A DNA stretch of 62,374 nt. It comes from a virus. Numbering within the stretch: position 1 is the stretch's first letter; the number at the start of each line of letters is the position of its first letter. A program made the position numbers and the translations under genes. The notes below the pieces were generated by a model. The model was given only the letters and a program-made list of their open reading frames with translations, was not told where the DNA came from and did not search any database. Below, in pieces: positions 8,141 to 16,480 of the stretch. Where the stretch lies: IMG/VR virus record IMGVR_UViG_3300007351_000005, positions 1 to 62,374 of that record, one strand, 5' to 3'.

Positions 8141-8460
8141 ACCGCTACCACCAAAGGGCCACGGAGACGGAAGCGCAGGCAGCCGAGCGGATCCTCTCCG
8201 AATGGGTCGCTGACTTCTCGGATGCGACTGAGGTCGGATTCGTCGCCCGCGCGGTGCTGCCACAGCTGAAAGAGCTCGTGCAGCTCCGCGCGCTGCTCGC
8301 AACGCCGATGCCGTGCGCCTGGCCGGTGCCGCGGCACGACGGCGTCTTCGTGTACTGGGACGAAGTCTTCGCGTCGGGTGAAACGCCGGACGACGCGATC
8401 GGCCTCGGCGCCGGCGTCATTCGCGCGGCGCTCGCAGCGCAGGGCAAGGAGACACCGTGA
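8137..8460 (+). CDS. Hypothetical protein
   Basis: Encodes 107 residues. The N-terminal half is helical and acidic; the C-terminal half has an aromatic segment (HDGVFVYWDEVFA). No family recognised. It overlaps both neighbouring genes by 4 bp. Confidence 0.55.
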   Translation: MNRYHQRATETEAQAAERILSEWVADFSDATEVGFVARAVLPQLKELVQLRALLATPMPCAWPVPRHDGVFVYWDEVFASGETPDDAIGLGAGVIRAALAAQGKETP

Positions 8461-8651
8461 AGCTAGAGAACGTCCGTGTAACGAAGGTCGGGCTCGTCCG
8501 CGAGCACAGCCGCGACAAGCTCGAGGTGACGTGCGAGCCGCCGTGGGGCGGTCACGTGATCGTGTTCCGCGTCGACGACAACCACCGCATGCGCGAGACG
8601 TACACGATCGGGCGCGCGGTCGATGTCGAGATCACGCCGGGGTTGCGATGA
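8457..8651 (+). CDS. Small hypothetical beta-rich protein
   Basis: Encodes 64 residues from a GTG, alternating hydrophobic pattern suggesting beta strands (GGHVIVFRVDD). No recognised family. Coupled to the ATPase gene by ATGA overlap. Confidence 0.5.
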   Translation: MKLENVRVTKVGLVREHSRDKLEVTCEPPWGGHVIVFRVDDNHRMRETYTIGRAVDVEITPGLR

Positions 8652-10642
8652 CGAAGCTCCACATCTCCAGCGAGCTCGCGCTGCCGCTGTCGTTCGTGAC
8701 GAGCACGCAGGCGATCCTCGCGAAGAAGCGCGTCGGCAAGAGCTACACGGCGCAGGTCGAAGCCGAGGAGCTGCTCGAAGCGAACCAGCAAGTCGTCGTG
8801 ATCGATCCGACCGGCGCGTGGTACGGGCTGCGCTCGTCGCCAGACGGTCGCTCGACCGGCTACCCGATCTCGATCATCGGCGGGAAGCACGGCGACGCGC
8901 CGCTCGAGCTCGACAGCGGCGCGCGCTGGGCCGAAGCGATCGTCTCCGATCGGTTCTCGGCGATCTTCGATATCTCGCTCTTCGACGACGTCGATTGGTC
9001 GAGGTTCATCGCCGAGTTTCTGAGCACGCTCTATCGGCTCAACGAGTCGGCGATGCACCTGTTCATCGACGAGGCCGACGTCGCGTGCCCGCAGACCGCG
9101 CAGGACAAGGCCCAACAGAAGGCGCTGCGCGCGACGAACAACATCGTGCGTCGCGGCGGCCTCAAGGGCATCGGCTGCACGCTGATCAGCCAACGGCCGG
9201 CGCTGATCGACAAGAGCGTCCTCTACATGATCGACCAGCTCGTCGTGCTGCAGATGAACGGCGAGCTCGACCTGAAGCAGATCAAGGGCTGGGTCAAGGC
9301 GCACGACCTGAGCGACGACGTCGGCGAGATGATCTCTTCGCTGCCGTCGCTGCCGAAGGGCGACGCGTGGGTGTGGGCACCAAACGCCGGCATCTTCAAG
9401 CGCGTCACGATTCGCAGGAAGCACACGTTCGACAGCGGCCGCACGCCCGAGCCGGGTGAGGCTGCCGTCGCCGCGAAGGTGCTCGCACCCGTCGACGTGA
9501 AGCGCCTCGGCAAGTCGATCGCGTCCGCCGTCGAGCGCGCCGCTGCGAACGACCCCGCGGCGCTGCGGAAGCGGATCGCCGAGCTCGAGGCGCGTAAGTC
9601 GGGTAGCGACGCACCGCCCCGCGTCGTCGAGAAGCGCATCATCACGGACGAGGAGCTGCGTCGTCTCGAGGCGGTCGCCGACAAGTGCGACGCGCTCAGC
9701 AAGCGGATCGACGACACCGGCAACGAGCTCCACGAGGTCCTCGAGGTCCTCACCGGCGAAGTGATCGACCTCCGCGCAGCGATTCACCTGGCCGACCAGC
9801 TGCCGAACGGCGAGCCCGTGAAGACGAACCGGCAGATCGCGAGCGAGCACTTCGCCAAGGATGGCAAGGTCTCGAAGCAGGTCGGCAAGTATCAGATCCG
9901 CGTGCCGGCGCCGAAGCCGTCGAAGCCCGCGCCGGCGCCAAAGGCCGAGTCGACGCTCGACTCCGGGACCCTCCTCAACGCGATCGCGACGCTCCACAAC
10001 ATCGAGCTCGCGACGTTCCCGGCGCTCGCGGCGTGGCTCGGCATGCATCCGCGCAACAAGACGTTGCTCACCGCGATCGGTCAGCTGCGATCGGACGGGC
10101 TTCTCGACGGCCTGCAGCTCACTGGCAACGGTGCCGCGGTCGCCCGACCGACCAAGCCGTCAGGAACGGATCAGCGCGAGCAGCTCCGACGCCCGCTCTC
10201 GGAAGGTCAGCAGCACGCGCTCGACATGTTCGCGACGTTCGAGAAGCTCGGCCGCGCGCACTCGCACGCTGCGCTGGCGGCATGGCTCGGCGTTCATCCT
10301 CGCAACAAGGGACTCCTGACCGACATCGGGTTTCTTCGCGATCGCGGCTACCTCGCCGACAGCGAGCTCACCGAGATCGGCCGTCGCGCATCGCTGCCTG
10401 CATTCGCGGGCGTGACTGCCGGCGACATCATCGCGTACCTCGACGAGTCGGCGCGGCCGATCGTTCGGCTCGCGCTGAAGCTCGGCTCGGTCGTCGACAT
10501 GACGGCGCTCGCCACCGCGCTCGATCTGCACCCGCGCAACAAAGGCTTGCTGACCGACCTCGGCAAGCTGCGTGAGCGCGGGCTGATCACGAACGACTGG
10601 CCGTTGAAGCCGACCAGCGTGTTCCCAGGAGTCGCGTCGTGA
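8648..10642 (+). CDS. HerA/DUF87-like ATPase with three winged-helix-like repeats
   Basis: A 664-residue protein. The P-loop is the variant AKKRVGKS (residues 25-32, first Gly replaced by Ala), then QQVVVIDPTGAW. Walker B is HLFIDEAD near 140. The segment GIGCTLISQRP resembles the sensor/Q-loop of HerA-FtsK ATPases. A coiled-coil-like middle follows (~300-400). The C-terminal half has three copies of a unit with core HPRNKGLLTDIG...L(R)xxGL (near 10040, 10290 and 10530), each like a winged helix. It probably translocates or remodels DNA. Its partner could be one of the small genes around it. Confidence 0.75.
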   Translation: MTKLHISSELALPLSFVTSTQAILAKKRVGKSYTAQVEAEELLEANQQVVVIDPTGAWYGLRSSPDGRSTGYPISIIGGKHGDAPLELDSGARWAEAIVSDRFSAIFDISLFDDVDWSRFIAEFLSTLYRLNESAMHLFIDEADVACPQTAQDKAQQKALRATNNIVRRGGLKGIGCTLISQRPALIDKSVLYMIDQLVVLQMNGELDLKQIKGWVKAHDLSDDVGEMISSLPSLPKGDAWVWAPNAGIFKRVTIRRKHTFDSGRTPEPGEAAVAAKVLAPVDVKRLGKSIASAVERAAANDPAALRKRIAELEARKSGSDAPPRVVEKRIITDEELRRLEAVADKCDALSKRIDDTGNELHEVLEVLTGEVIDLRAAIHLADQLPNGEPVKTNRQIASEHFAKDGKVSKQVGKYQIRVPAPKPSKPAPAPKAESTLDSGTLLNAIATLHNIELATFPALAAWLGMHPRNKTLLTAIGQLRSDGLLDGLQLTGNGAAVARPTKPSGTDQREQLRRPLSEGQQHALDMFATFEKLGRAHSHAALAAWLGVHPRNKGLLTDIGFLRDRGYLADSELTEIGRRASLPAFAGVTAGDIIAYLDESARPIVRLALKLGSVVDMTALATALDLHPRNKGLLTDLGKLRERGLITNDWPLKPTSVFPGVAS

Positions 10643-10848
10643 AGGGGCTCGCCGAGATCAAAGCGGCCAACACGCCGAAGCAGAAGCCCCGCGCTTCGCT
10701 CGTCCTTCGCTTCGAGGTGACACCGCAGGTCTACGACGCGCTTGAGGCGCTGCAGGCGACCGGCTTCTTCGGCAATGGCGACGACGTCGAGAGCGTCGCC
10801 GAAGAGCTGCTGCGCGCGGCACTGCGGCGAGAGGACGTCGGACGATGA
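10639..10848 (+). CDS. Small protein, possible ribbon-helix-helix type
   Basis: Encodes 69 residues from GTG 10639. After a basic N-terminus it reads LRFEVTPQVYDALEAL followed by a second helix ending AEELLRAALRR, resembling a ribbon-helix-helix DNA-binding fold. No toxin partner is visible. 4-bp overlaps on both sides. Confidence 0.5.
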   Translation: MKGLAEIKAANTPKQKPRASLVLRFEVTPQVYDALEALQATGFFGNGDDVESVAEELLRAALRREDVGR

Positions 10849-11348
10849 CCCTCCGTGCGATCACGCTGACGCAGCCATGGTGCGGTCTGATGGCCGCCGG
10901 GATCAAGCGCATCGAGAACCGCACGCGGCCGCTGATCAAGCGCTCCGCGATCGGCACGGACATCGCTTTCCACGCGAGTCGCGAGATCGACGAGTCCGTC
11001 TACGCTCGGATCTTCGATCTCGCGCCCGGGCTGCGGAACTGCGGCGACTACTTCGAGACGCCCTGGTACACGTCCACGCGCATCACGAGCGCGATCACGC
11101 ACGTCGCGACGCTCGTCGACGTGCTCGCGACCGACAACGCATCGGGCGAGCAGCGGCGACGCGAATTCGATCAGGCCGTCGCGCGCGGCACGGTCACCGC
11201 CGATCAGTGGCGCTGGTACTTCGGGCGCTACGGCTACGTGTTCGACAACGAGCGCGTGATCGCGTCGCCGGTGAAGTGCCGCGGTTGGCAAGGCTGCTGG
11301 CGACTTGATGAGGAAACGGAGCGGCGCGTGATGGAGCAGATCCGATGA
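10845..11348 (+). CDS. ASCH domain protein
   Basis: A 167-residue protein starting with the ASCH-type sequence RAITLTQPWCGLMAAGIKRIENRTRP, continuing with HASREI and ending near VKCRGWQGCW. ASCH domains are RNA- or nucleotide-binding beta-barrels of the PUA-like superfamily. It sits with DUF4326 and Gp37/Gp68 genes, a frequent phage grouping. Substrate unknown. Confidence 0.8.
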   Translation: MTLRAITLTQPWCGLMAAGIKRIENRTRPLIKRSAIGTDIAFHASREIDESVYARIFDLAPGLRNCGDYFETPWYTSTRITSAITHVATLVDVLATDNASGEQRRREFDQAVARGTVTADQWRWYFGRYGYVFDNERVIASPVKCRGWQGCWRLDEETERRVMEQIR

Positions 11349-11611
11349 CCACTGTCGTTCACTGCAAGCGATCGAAGTTCGACGTCTACATCGGTCGCCC
11401 GTCGAAGTGGGGCAATCCGTTCCCGCTCGCGAAGGGTGCGTCAGCTCTAGATCGCGCGGCTGCGGTCGACGCGTACGAGAAGTGGCTGTGCGCGCAGCCG
11501 CAGCTGATGGCATCGCTGCACGAGCTCCGTGGCAAGGTGCTCGGCTGCTGGTGCGCGCCGAAGGCATGCCACGGCGATGTGCTCGCGCGTCTCGCCGACG
11601 AGGAGCGATAG
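11345..11611 (+). CDS. DUF4326 family protein
   Basis: An 88-residue protein with the DUF4326 hallmarks DVYIGRPSKWGNPF, a middle AAVDAYEKWL and the C-terminal LGCWCAPKACHGDVLA. Cys and His in the last motif may bind metal or act catalytically. Function is not established. ATGA overlap with the ASCH gene. Confidence 0.85.
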   Translation: MTTVVHCKRSKFDVYIGRPSKWGNPFPLAKGASALDRAAAVDAYEKWLCAQPQLMASLHELRGKVLGCWCAPKACHGDVLARLADEER

Positions 11612-11613
11612 CA

Positions 11614-12672
11614 ATGGGTGACACAACGATCAGCTGGACCGACAAGACGTGGAACCCGATCCGCGGCTGCCGTCGGATCTCGGCGGGCTGCGAGAACTGC
11701 TACGCCGAGCGACAGGCGAATCGCTTCGCCGGCGCCGGCGGTGCGTACGACGGACTCGTCAAGCTAACCGCGAACGGACCGCGCTGGACCGGCGCGACGA
11801 AGTTCGTGGAGGAGCATCTCGCCGACCCGCTGCGCTGGAAGAAGCCGCTGCGCATCTTCGTCGACTCGATGTCGGACCTCTTCTACGAGGGCTTCACAAA
11901 CGAGCAGATCGCGGCGGTGTTCGGCATCATGGCGGCCGCGCCGCAGCACACGTTCCAGGTCCTCACGAAGCGATCTCGCCGCATGCGCGAGTGGTTCGAG
12001 TGGGCCGAGTCGACGGACGACATCCACGGCGTCATGCACGTCGAGGCCGGCCCGCACATCGCCGACGCGATCGGCGACGATGATGCCGAGTACGAAGAAG
12101 ACGATCCCGCCGAGGTCGCGGCACACCGGCTGCTCGATGCGGAGTGGCCGTTGCCGAACGTGTGGCTCGGCGTCAGCGTCGAGGACCAGGCCGCCGCGAA
12201 CGAGCGCATCCCAGACTTGCTCGCGACGCCGGCGGCGATCCGTTTCCTCAGCTGTGAGCCGCTACTCGGCCCGGTCGACCTCTCGCGGTGGCTGCATCGA
12301 TGCGCGTCGTGCGTCTGCAGCTCGTGCCCGCCAGGCTTCGACGACGACACCGCGATGGGGCAGCGCCGGCTCTCGTGGGTCATCGCCGGCGCCGAGTCGG
12401 GCCCGCGAGCTCGCGAGTGCAACGTCGAGTGGCTGCGCTCGCTGATGCAGCAGTGCGCAGCCGCGGGCGTCGCGCGCTTCCTGAAGCAAGCCGTCGCACT
12501 CTCGTACGAGCGTCGCGTCTACCCGAGCTCGCAAGCCGCCGTCGTCACCACCGAGGTTGTGTCGTGCGGTGACGGTTCGCGCGCGAAGGGGCGCGGCTTC
12601 GGCGGGCCCGTGATCGAGCTGCCATATCTCGACGGGAAGCAGTGGGCTGAATTCCCCGAGGCGAAGCGATGA
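11614..12672 (+). CDS. Phage Gp37/Gp68 family protein (DUF5131)
   Basis: A 352-residue protein. The N-terminus has SWTDKTWNPIRGC with Cys19, Cys26 and Cys29 (C-x6-C-x2-C, GCENCYAER), the signature of the Gp37/Gp68 family, related in pattern to radical-SAM iron-sulfur proteins. Later conserved parts are FVDSMSDLF, LTKRSRRM, LGVSVEDQ, FLSCEPLLGP and VIAGAESG. The insertion DDDAEYEEDDP (~150-160) is unusually acidic. Proposed to act on nucleic acid or nucleotides, but no reaction is known. Confidence 0.85.
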   Translation: MGDTTISWTDKTWNPIRGCRRISAGCENCYAERQANRFAGAGGAYDGLVKLTANGPRWTGATKFVEEHLADPLRWKKPLRIFVDSMSDLFYEGFTNEQIAAVFGIMAAAPQHTFQVLTKRSRRMREWFEWAESTDDIHGVMHVEAGPHIADAIGDDDAEYEEDDPAEVAAHRLLDAEWPLPNVWLGVSVEDQAAANERIPDLLATPAAIRFLSCEPLLGPVDLSRWLHRCASCVCSSCPPGFDDDTAMGQRRLSWVIAGAESGPRARECNVEWLRSLMQQCAAAGVARFLKQAVALSYERRVYPSSQAAVVTTEVVSCGDGSRAKGRGFGGPVIELPYLDGKQWAEFPEAKR

Positions 12673-13196
12673 TCACCGACGAGCAAGCCATCGAGCTCGT
12701 GCGCAGCGGCTACTTCCGCATCGACGACGACGGATCTGTCTGGCGCTGCATGATGGGCACGCGCACCGGCAACCGCCGGACGATCGCGCCGACGCGAGCA
12801 GACAGCGCCAACAACACCGGATATCTGCTCGTTCGATACGGCAAGCGCGGATCGATCACGGCGCATCGCCTCGTGTGGCTCGCGATCCATGGTCCGATTC
12901 CGCCCGGCGTCGAGATCAACCACAAGAACCTCAACAAAGGCGACAACCGCATCGACAACCTGGAACTGCTGACGCACGAGGCGAACGTTCAACACGCGTT
13001 CGCGAACGGCGCGGCGCCGTCGTCGTGCGGGCCAGGCGAGGCGAACGCCAACCACAAACTGACCGCGAGCGCGGTCAGTGAGATTCGACGACTCGCGGCG
13101 GCAGGCGAGCCGAAGCGGGCACTCGCTCGACGCTTCAACGTGACGCCGACGCTCGTTCGCAAGATCGTCGCCGGTCGAGCGTGGAGAAACGCGTAG
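12669..13196 (+). CDS. HNH homing endonuclease
   Basis: A 175-residue protein with an HNH core of the phage homing type: AHRLVWLAIHG, then EINHKNLNKGDNR and IDNLELLTHEAN (residues ~81-105). The C-terminal ~45 residues form a helix-turn-helix (AVSEIRRLAAAG...FNVTPTLVRKI) like NUMOD-type DNA-binding segments. It sits as a free-standing gene within the operon, typical of mobile HNH genes. Confidence 0.85.
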   Translation: MITDEQAIELVRSGYFRIDDDGSVWRCMMGTRTGNRRTIAPTRADSANNTGYLLVRYGKRGSITAHRLVWLAIHGPIPPGVEINHKNLNKGDNRIDNLELLTHEANVQHAFANGAAPSSCGPGEANANHKLTASAVSEIRRLAAAGEPKRALARRFNVTPTLVRKIVAGRAWRNA

Positions 13197-13198
13197 CC

Positions 13199-13273
13199 AT
13201 GGCGACCTGCCCCACCTGCAACGACACGCACCGGATGACCCTCCGCGACGCCGAGGTGATGTGCACGCAGTGA
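13199..13273 (+). CDS. 24-residue Cys-containing peptide
   Basis: ATG 13199 to TGA 13273 encodes MATCPTCNDTHRMTL and a tail ending VMCTQ. A single C-x2-C plus a later Cys suggests half a zinc ribbon. The TGA overlaps a GTG that starts the following methyltransferase. Could be a micro-protein or a coupling ORF. Confidence 0.45.
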   Translation: MATCPTCNDTHRMTLRDAEVMCTQ

Positions 13274-13756
13274 TCCCGACCGGCGAGATCCTCGACGCGT
13301 GCTGTGGCGGTCGCCACTGGTGGTGGGATAAAGCGCATCCGCTCGCGGTCTACATGGACTCGCGCACGGCACCGCGTGGTTGCTGCGACGTGCGACCGAA
13401 CTTCGAGGTCGCGCCCGACATCGTCGGCGACTTCCGCGCGATGCCCTTCGCCGACGGTGCGTTCCGGCTTGTCGTGTTCGATCCACCGCACAACGTGCGT
13501 GACCGCGTCGAGGGATACGTTGGCATCAAGTACGGCGCGCTGCCATCGGCCACCGAGCAGGACGATCTGCGGCGCGGCTTCGCGGAGTGCTGGCGGGTTC
13601 TGGGGGGGCGGAACGCTCGTCTTCAAGTGGGCCGGCGACGTGAAGCGCGTGGAGCCGCACTTTCCCGCGACGCCAATCGTCGGCACGCGTTCGCCGCGCG
13701 GCGGTCAAACGCGCTGGTTCATCTTCTACAAGCCGATGGGAGGCGGTGAGCGATGA
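13270..13756 (+). CDS. Class I SAM methyltransferase, frameshifted
   Basis: The protein begins at GTG 13270 (or GTG 13261) with ILDACCGG (SAM-binding), MDSRTAP, DIVGDFRAMPF and the motif IV-like VFDPPHN. At a run of seven G (13602-13608) after CWRVL the frame breaks. Reading continues in the +1 frame as GGTLVFKWAGD...FIFYKPMGGGER to 13756. One extra G, a sequencing error, or +1 frameshifting would each explain it. Without frame restoration the protein ends at 13749 with a nonsense tail. Substrate unknown. Confidence 0.7.
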
Positions 13757-14088
13757 GCCTCTCGCTCGACGACCTCCGCGCGCTCGAGCTCGCCGTCGAT
13801 CGCGCCGTCGAGCGGCACCTGCGCCGAATCGTCCGCGAGGAGGTAGCCAACGCGAACCGCTCCGGACCACCCTCGCCGATCGGAATCACCGCGCCGGTCG
13901 AAGGAGACCGATGCGAACCAACGAACCGAGGATCTATGGACCCGAGAAGCACGGCAACCGATGGCGCATTCGCGTCGTTACAGGACGCGGAAGCGGACGG
14001 AAGACGTTTTATCGAAGCTATCCAACGAGGGACCTTGCCGAAGCCGCCATCGGCGGCGCGCAGCAGCAGGCGCAAGGCACGACGGTGA
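13753..14088 (+). CDS. Hypothetical protein overlapping integrase start
   Basis: An ORF of 111 codons. The first ~35 residues are a convincing helix (LDDLRALELAVDRAVERHLRR). The last ~58 codons overlap the integrase gene in another frame and look like shadow sequence. It may be a small DNA-binding or excisionase-like protein by position, but no motif supports that. Confidence 0.4.
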   Translation: MSLSLDDLRALELAVDRAVERHLRRIVREEVANANRSGPPSPIGITAPVEGDRCEPTNRGSMDPRSTATDGAFASLQDAEADGRRFIEAIQRGTLPKPPSAARSSRRKARR

Positions 14089-14957
14089 GGCAGGCCGTCA
14101 ACGCGTTGCTCGATCAGATGCGCACCAAAGGGCTCGCGGCGTCGACGATCGAGACCGCCGAGCATCGGCTGTGGCACTTCTTCGGACTGCCGCGCAACGC
14201 GGATCGCCCGCTGCGGTGGCTACAGACGCGCGGCGCCGAGCTGTACGCGGCAGCGCAGATCGAGCGCAGTGCCGACACGCACCAGGCCGAGCTCGCGCTC
14301 GCGAAGCAGGTAGCCGCGCTCGCGCTCAAGCGGAAGTGGCTGCGAGCCGATCCGTTCGCGCACGTCGAGCCGGTCGGTCGCAAGCGGCACGGCTCGACGA
14401 AGGAGCGCATGGGGGTCGACGAGAGCCGCAAGCTGCTGGCGCACTGCGCGGCGCTTGGTCGCGATCAAGCGGCGATCATCACGATCGCGTACCTGATCCT
14501 CGGCGCCCGCGCGAGCGAGCTCGTCAAGCGATCGGTCCGCGACCTCGACGACGACGGCAAGGTCCTGCGGATCGATCGCGCGAAGACGTGCGCCGGCACG
14601 CGACGGCTCAAGATGCCAGGCGAACTCCGCGCGCTCCTGCTCGCGCTCTGCGAAGGTCGAGCGCCCGACGCTCCGATCTTCGCGCGCGACGACGGCACGC
14701 GGGCGACACGCTATTGGGCGTACTATCACGTGCGCCGGTTGACGAAGGACGCGATCGGCCGCGAGCTGTCACCACAGGCGCTGCGGCGCACGCAGACCGA
14801 CATGGCTACCGAGGCGAGCGAGACCGCGCTGGCGGTGGCGCGTCACCTCGGGCACACGTCGGAGCGCGTCACCGAGCGGTCGTACCGCGATGCCGACGTC
14901 GCGGCCAACGCGGCGATCGGCCGGGCGCTCGAGGTCCTGGCGGGTGGCCGCGCGTGA
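13911..14957 (+). CDS. int: Tyrosine-type integrase
   Basis: A 348-residue recombinase with AAGGAGACCG before ATG 13911. A basic N-terminal arm-binding segment (~1-50) is followed by a SAM-like core domain (~60-140). The catalytic set is visible: Arg in ILGARASEL (~199), Lys in IDRAKT, Arg in QALRRTQ (in place of HxxR, ~290), His in ARHLGH (~312) and Tyr in ERSYRDAD (~325). An attP-like tRNA fragment with direct repeats lies immediately downstream, the usual arrangement for tRNA-integrating phages. Confidence 0.92.
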   Translation: MRTNEPRIYGPEKHGNRWRIRVVTGRGSGRKTFYRSYPTRDLAEAAIGGAQQQAQGTTVRQAVNALLDQMRTKGLAASTIETAEHRLWHFFGLPRNADRPLRWLQTRGAELYAAAQIERSADTHQAELALAKQVAALALKRKWLRADPFAHVEPVGRKRHGSTKERMGVDESRKLLAHCAALGRDQAAIITIAYLILGARASELVKRSVRDLDDDGKVLRIDRAKTCAGTRRLKMPGELRALLLALCEGRAPDAPIFARDDGTRATRYWAYYHVRRLTKDAIGRELSPQALRRTQTDMATEASETALAVARHLGHTSERVTERSYRDADVAANAAIGRALEVLAGGRA

Positions 14958-14963
14958 TCTGCG

Positions 14964-15133
14964 TGGACACAGCCTTGGACACAGCCGGCATGATGGCGAC
15001 CATGCTGGACACGGGACGAGCAGAATCCCGTGTGATTTCGCAGTGCGCGAGGCGGGACTCGAACCCGCACCCGGTGAAGGACTAGCACCTCAAGCCTGTT
15101 CGCTCCGTCGAGACCGGCCGCAACCTGTGTCCA
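14964..15133 (+). other. attP region with integrase arm-type sites
   Basis: The 8-mer TGGACACA occurs at 14964-14971 and 14976-14983, a 7-base version TGGACAC at 15006-15012, and an inverted copy at 15126-15133. They flank the tRNA-Leu fragment, as arm-type integrase sites flank a core. The remainder of the 14958-15387 gap shows no convincing gene. Confidence 0.75.
15044..15097 (-). other. attP core: 3' part of a tRNA-Leu(GAG) gene
   Basis: Read on the minus strand, it runs from the anticodon loop (TTGAGGT, anticodon GAG) through a variable region, a perfect T-arm (GCGGG-TTCGAGT-CCCGC), the acceptor 3' strand CTCGCGC and discriminator A. CCA is not encoded. No 5' half with GCGCGAG is found upstream, so this is a 3' fragment such as temperate phages carry to restore the host tRNA after integration. 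Confidence 0.85.
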
Positions 15134-15387
15134 GGCGCGGTGATTCCACGGTCGGATCGACGGTTTGGACGTGGACGCAGGTTCGTAGCCCATTACGCGC
15201 GCCACGGCGAGCGATAGCTCTCTCGCGTGTCGCAGAACGCCGCGTTCCAGGATGCAGGCATCCACGCGGTGCTGGTCGCGGTGCACGAGACCGGCGACGA
15301 GGTCGAAGTCGAATGCGTTGACGTTCGCCAGCACGCGAGACGTGCGCGACTGGACGCGGAGGTTGCGGCGGCTGTTGCGAATCGTGG

Positions 15388-15416
15388 TTGACATTCGTAC
15401 GTACGATAGGCATACT
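15388..15416 (+). promoter_or_regulatory. Sigma70-like promoter, leaderless architecture
   Basis: TTGACA at 15388-15393, 17-bp spacer, CATACT at 15411-15416, then six bases and ATG at 15423. The spacer holds the palindrome CGTACGTACG (15396-15405), a likely operator. The spacing puts the transcription start at or within a base or two of the ATG. Confidence 0.75.
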
Positions 15417-15422
15417 GTTCTC

Positions 15423-15743
15423 ATGTGGGTTCAGCCGACGTATACCGATTGCCGAAATTGCGGAACTTGTGATCATAGCGATTACGCATGCCCGTGCGCA
15501 TGTCATACGACCAGGACGTTCAGGAGAACGATGATGGCTAAGAAGATGGCTAAGAAGAACGTGGCGGCGGTGAAGGACAAATACGTGCAGCGCGTGTTGG
15601 AGGCGATGGAAACCTCATCCGACGAGATGTCACTCGTCGATTACATTGACGCGCTCAGTGAAATCTACTCCGAGATCGATTCCCGAATCGACGCAGCCAG
15701 AGAGGATGCGGAGCGAGCCGAGTCCCGCCGAGCTCGGCGATGA
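15423..15743 (+). CDS. Cys-rich small protein (leaderless start)
   Basis: From ATG 15423 it encodes 106 residues: a Cys cluster CRNCGTC...CPCACH within the first 30 residues, a basic linker (KKMAKK) and an acidic helical tail. An internal ATG at 15531, preceded by AGGAGAACG, would give a 70-residue form lacking the Cys cluster. Both may be made. No family recognised; the Cys/His cluster suggests zinc binding. Confidence 0.6.
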   Translation: MWVQPTYTDCRNCGTCDHSDYACPCACHTTRTFRRTMMAKKMAKKNVAAVKDKYVQRVLEAMETSSDEMSLVDYIDALSEIYSEIDSRIDAAREDAERAESRRARR

Positions 15744-15919
15744 CCAAACCCCGCATCGGCCGCCCACCACTCGGCCGCACCACCGTCCGCGTCAACCTCA
15801 AGTTGTCCGGCGCCGACCACAAGCGGTGGATGGCGCTCGCGGACAAGCAGGGCATCTCGCTGTCCGCGGCGATCCGCGAGGCGATGGAATTGGCTGTACG
15901 GGCCAGGTTGCTCCCATGA
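15740..15919 (+). CDS. Ribbon-helix-helix protein
   Basis: Encodes 59 residues: a basic RPPLGRT arm, a strand TVRVNLKLS, then two helices (HKRWMALADKQ, SLSAAIREAMELAVR). This is the CopG/Arc ribbon-helix-helix layout, so it is probably a small DNA-binding regulator. ATGA overlaps on both sides. Confidence 0.65.
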   Translation: MTKPRIGRPPLGRTTVRVNLKLSGADHKRWMALADKQGISLSAAIREAMELAVRARLLP

Positions 15920-15996
15920 CCCGCCGCTACTGCCGGCGCGGCTTCGACTCGCTCTCGCAGTGGCTGCGGTCGCTGGCTGCAGAGGACGTGCGATGA
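15916..15996 (+). CDS. 26-residue basic peptide
   Basis: ATG 15916 to TGA 15996, MTRRYCRRGFDSLSQWL and a short acidic tail. It is supported only by ATGA overlaps on both sides. Confidence 0.4.
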   Translation: MTRRYCRRGFDSLSQWLRSLAAEDVR

Positions 15997-16169
15997 CGCC
16001 GCACGAGCAACGCTGGCTAGACAATGCTCGGCGCACCGGGCGATGCCCCGAGTGCGACGCCCCAGCTCGCCCCGGTAGCCGCTACTGCTCGCGCTGGTGC
16101 GTTGACATGGCGTATCGCAGGGAGATCGAGCTGCCGAGGGAGAGGGCGGAGAGGGAGCGGGGGAAGTGA
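15993..16169 (+). CDS. Small zinc-ribbon-like protein
   Basis: Encodes 58 residues with RCPECDAPARPGSRYCSRWC, i.e. C-x2-C and C-x3-C separated by ten residues, a likely zinc site, and a charged C-terminal helix. Function unknown. Confidence 0.6.
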   Translation: MTPHEQRWLDNARRTGRCPECDAPARPGSRYCSRWCVDMAYRREIELPRERAERERGK

Positions 16170-16480
16170 GCCGGCCGTACGGATTCCTGGAGCCCGCAGC
16201 GATCGATACGCCAGCGCTCCACGGCACTGAGCCGGATCGCATCTACGGCGCCCGCGATCCGCTGACAAACGTAGGCTTCACGTGGTCTGACGCCGAAGCG
16301 CGCTGGCCCGGCTGCTCAGCAGCATGGGATCGCGATGGCGGCAACGAGTGGGCCGGTGATCGGCCTAACCTGACGATTGTGATCGGCAAGCACTTGGCGG
16401 TCGGATGCGGCGACCGCGAGCCCTTTGGCTGGGCACTCTACAAGGACAAAGAAGCCGACCCGTACTGGATCTTTCTATGA
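16166..16480 (+). CDS. Hypothetical protein
   Basis: Encodes 104 residues from a GTG overlapping the upstream stop. Aromatic-rich, with a C-terminal FGWALYKDKEADPYWIF. No family recognised. Confidence 0.55.
   Translation: MSRPYGFLEPAAIDTPALHGTEPDRIYGARDPLTNVGFTWSDAEARWPGCSAAWDRDGGNEWAGDRPNLTIVIGKHLAVGCGDREPFGWALYKDKEADPYWIFL

Noticed and set aside
15044-15097. Functional phage tRNA-Leu
   Set aside because: No 5' acceptor strand or D-arm upstream; position beside integrase explains it as attP.
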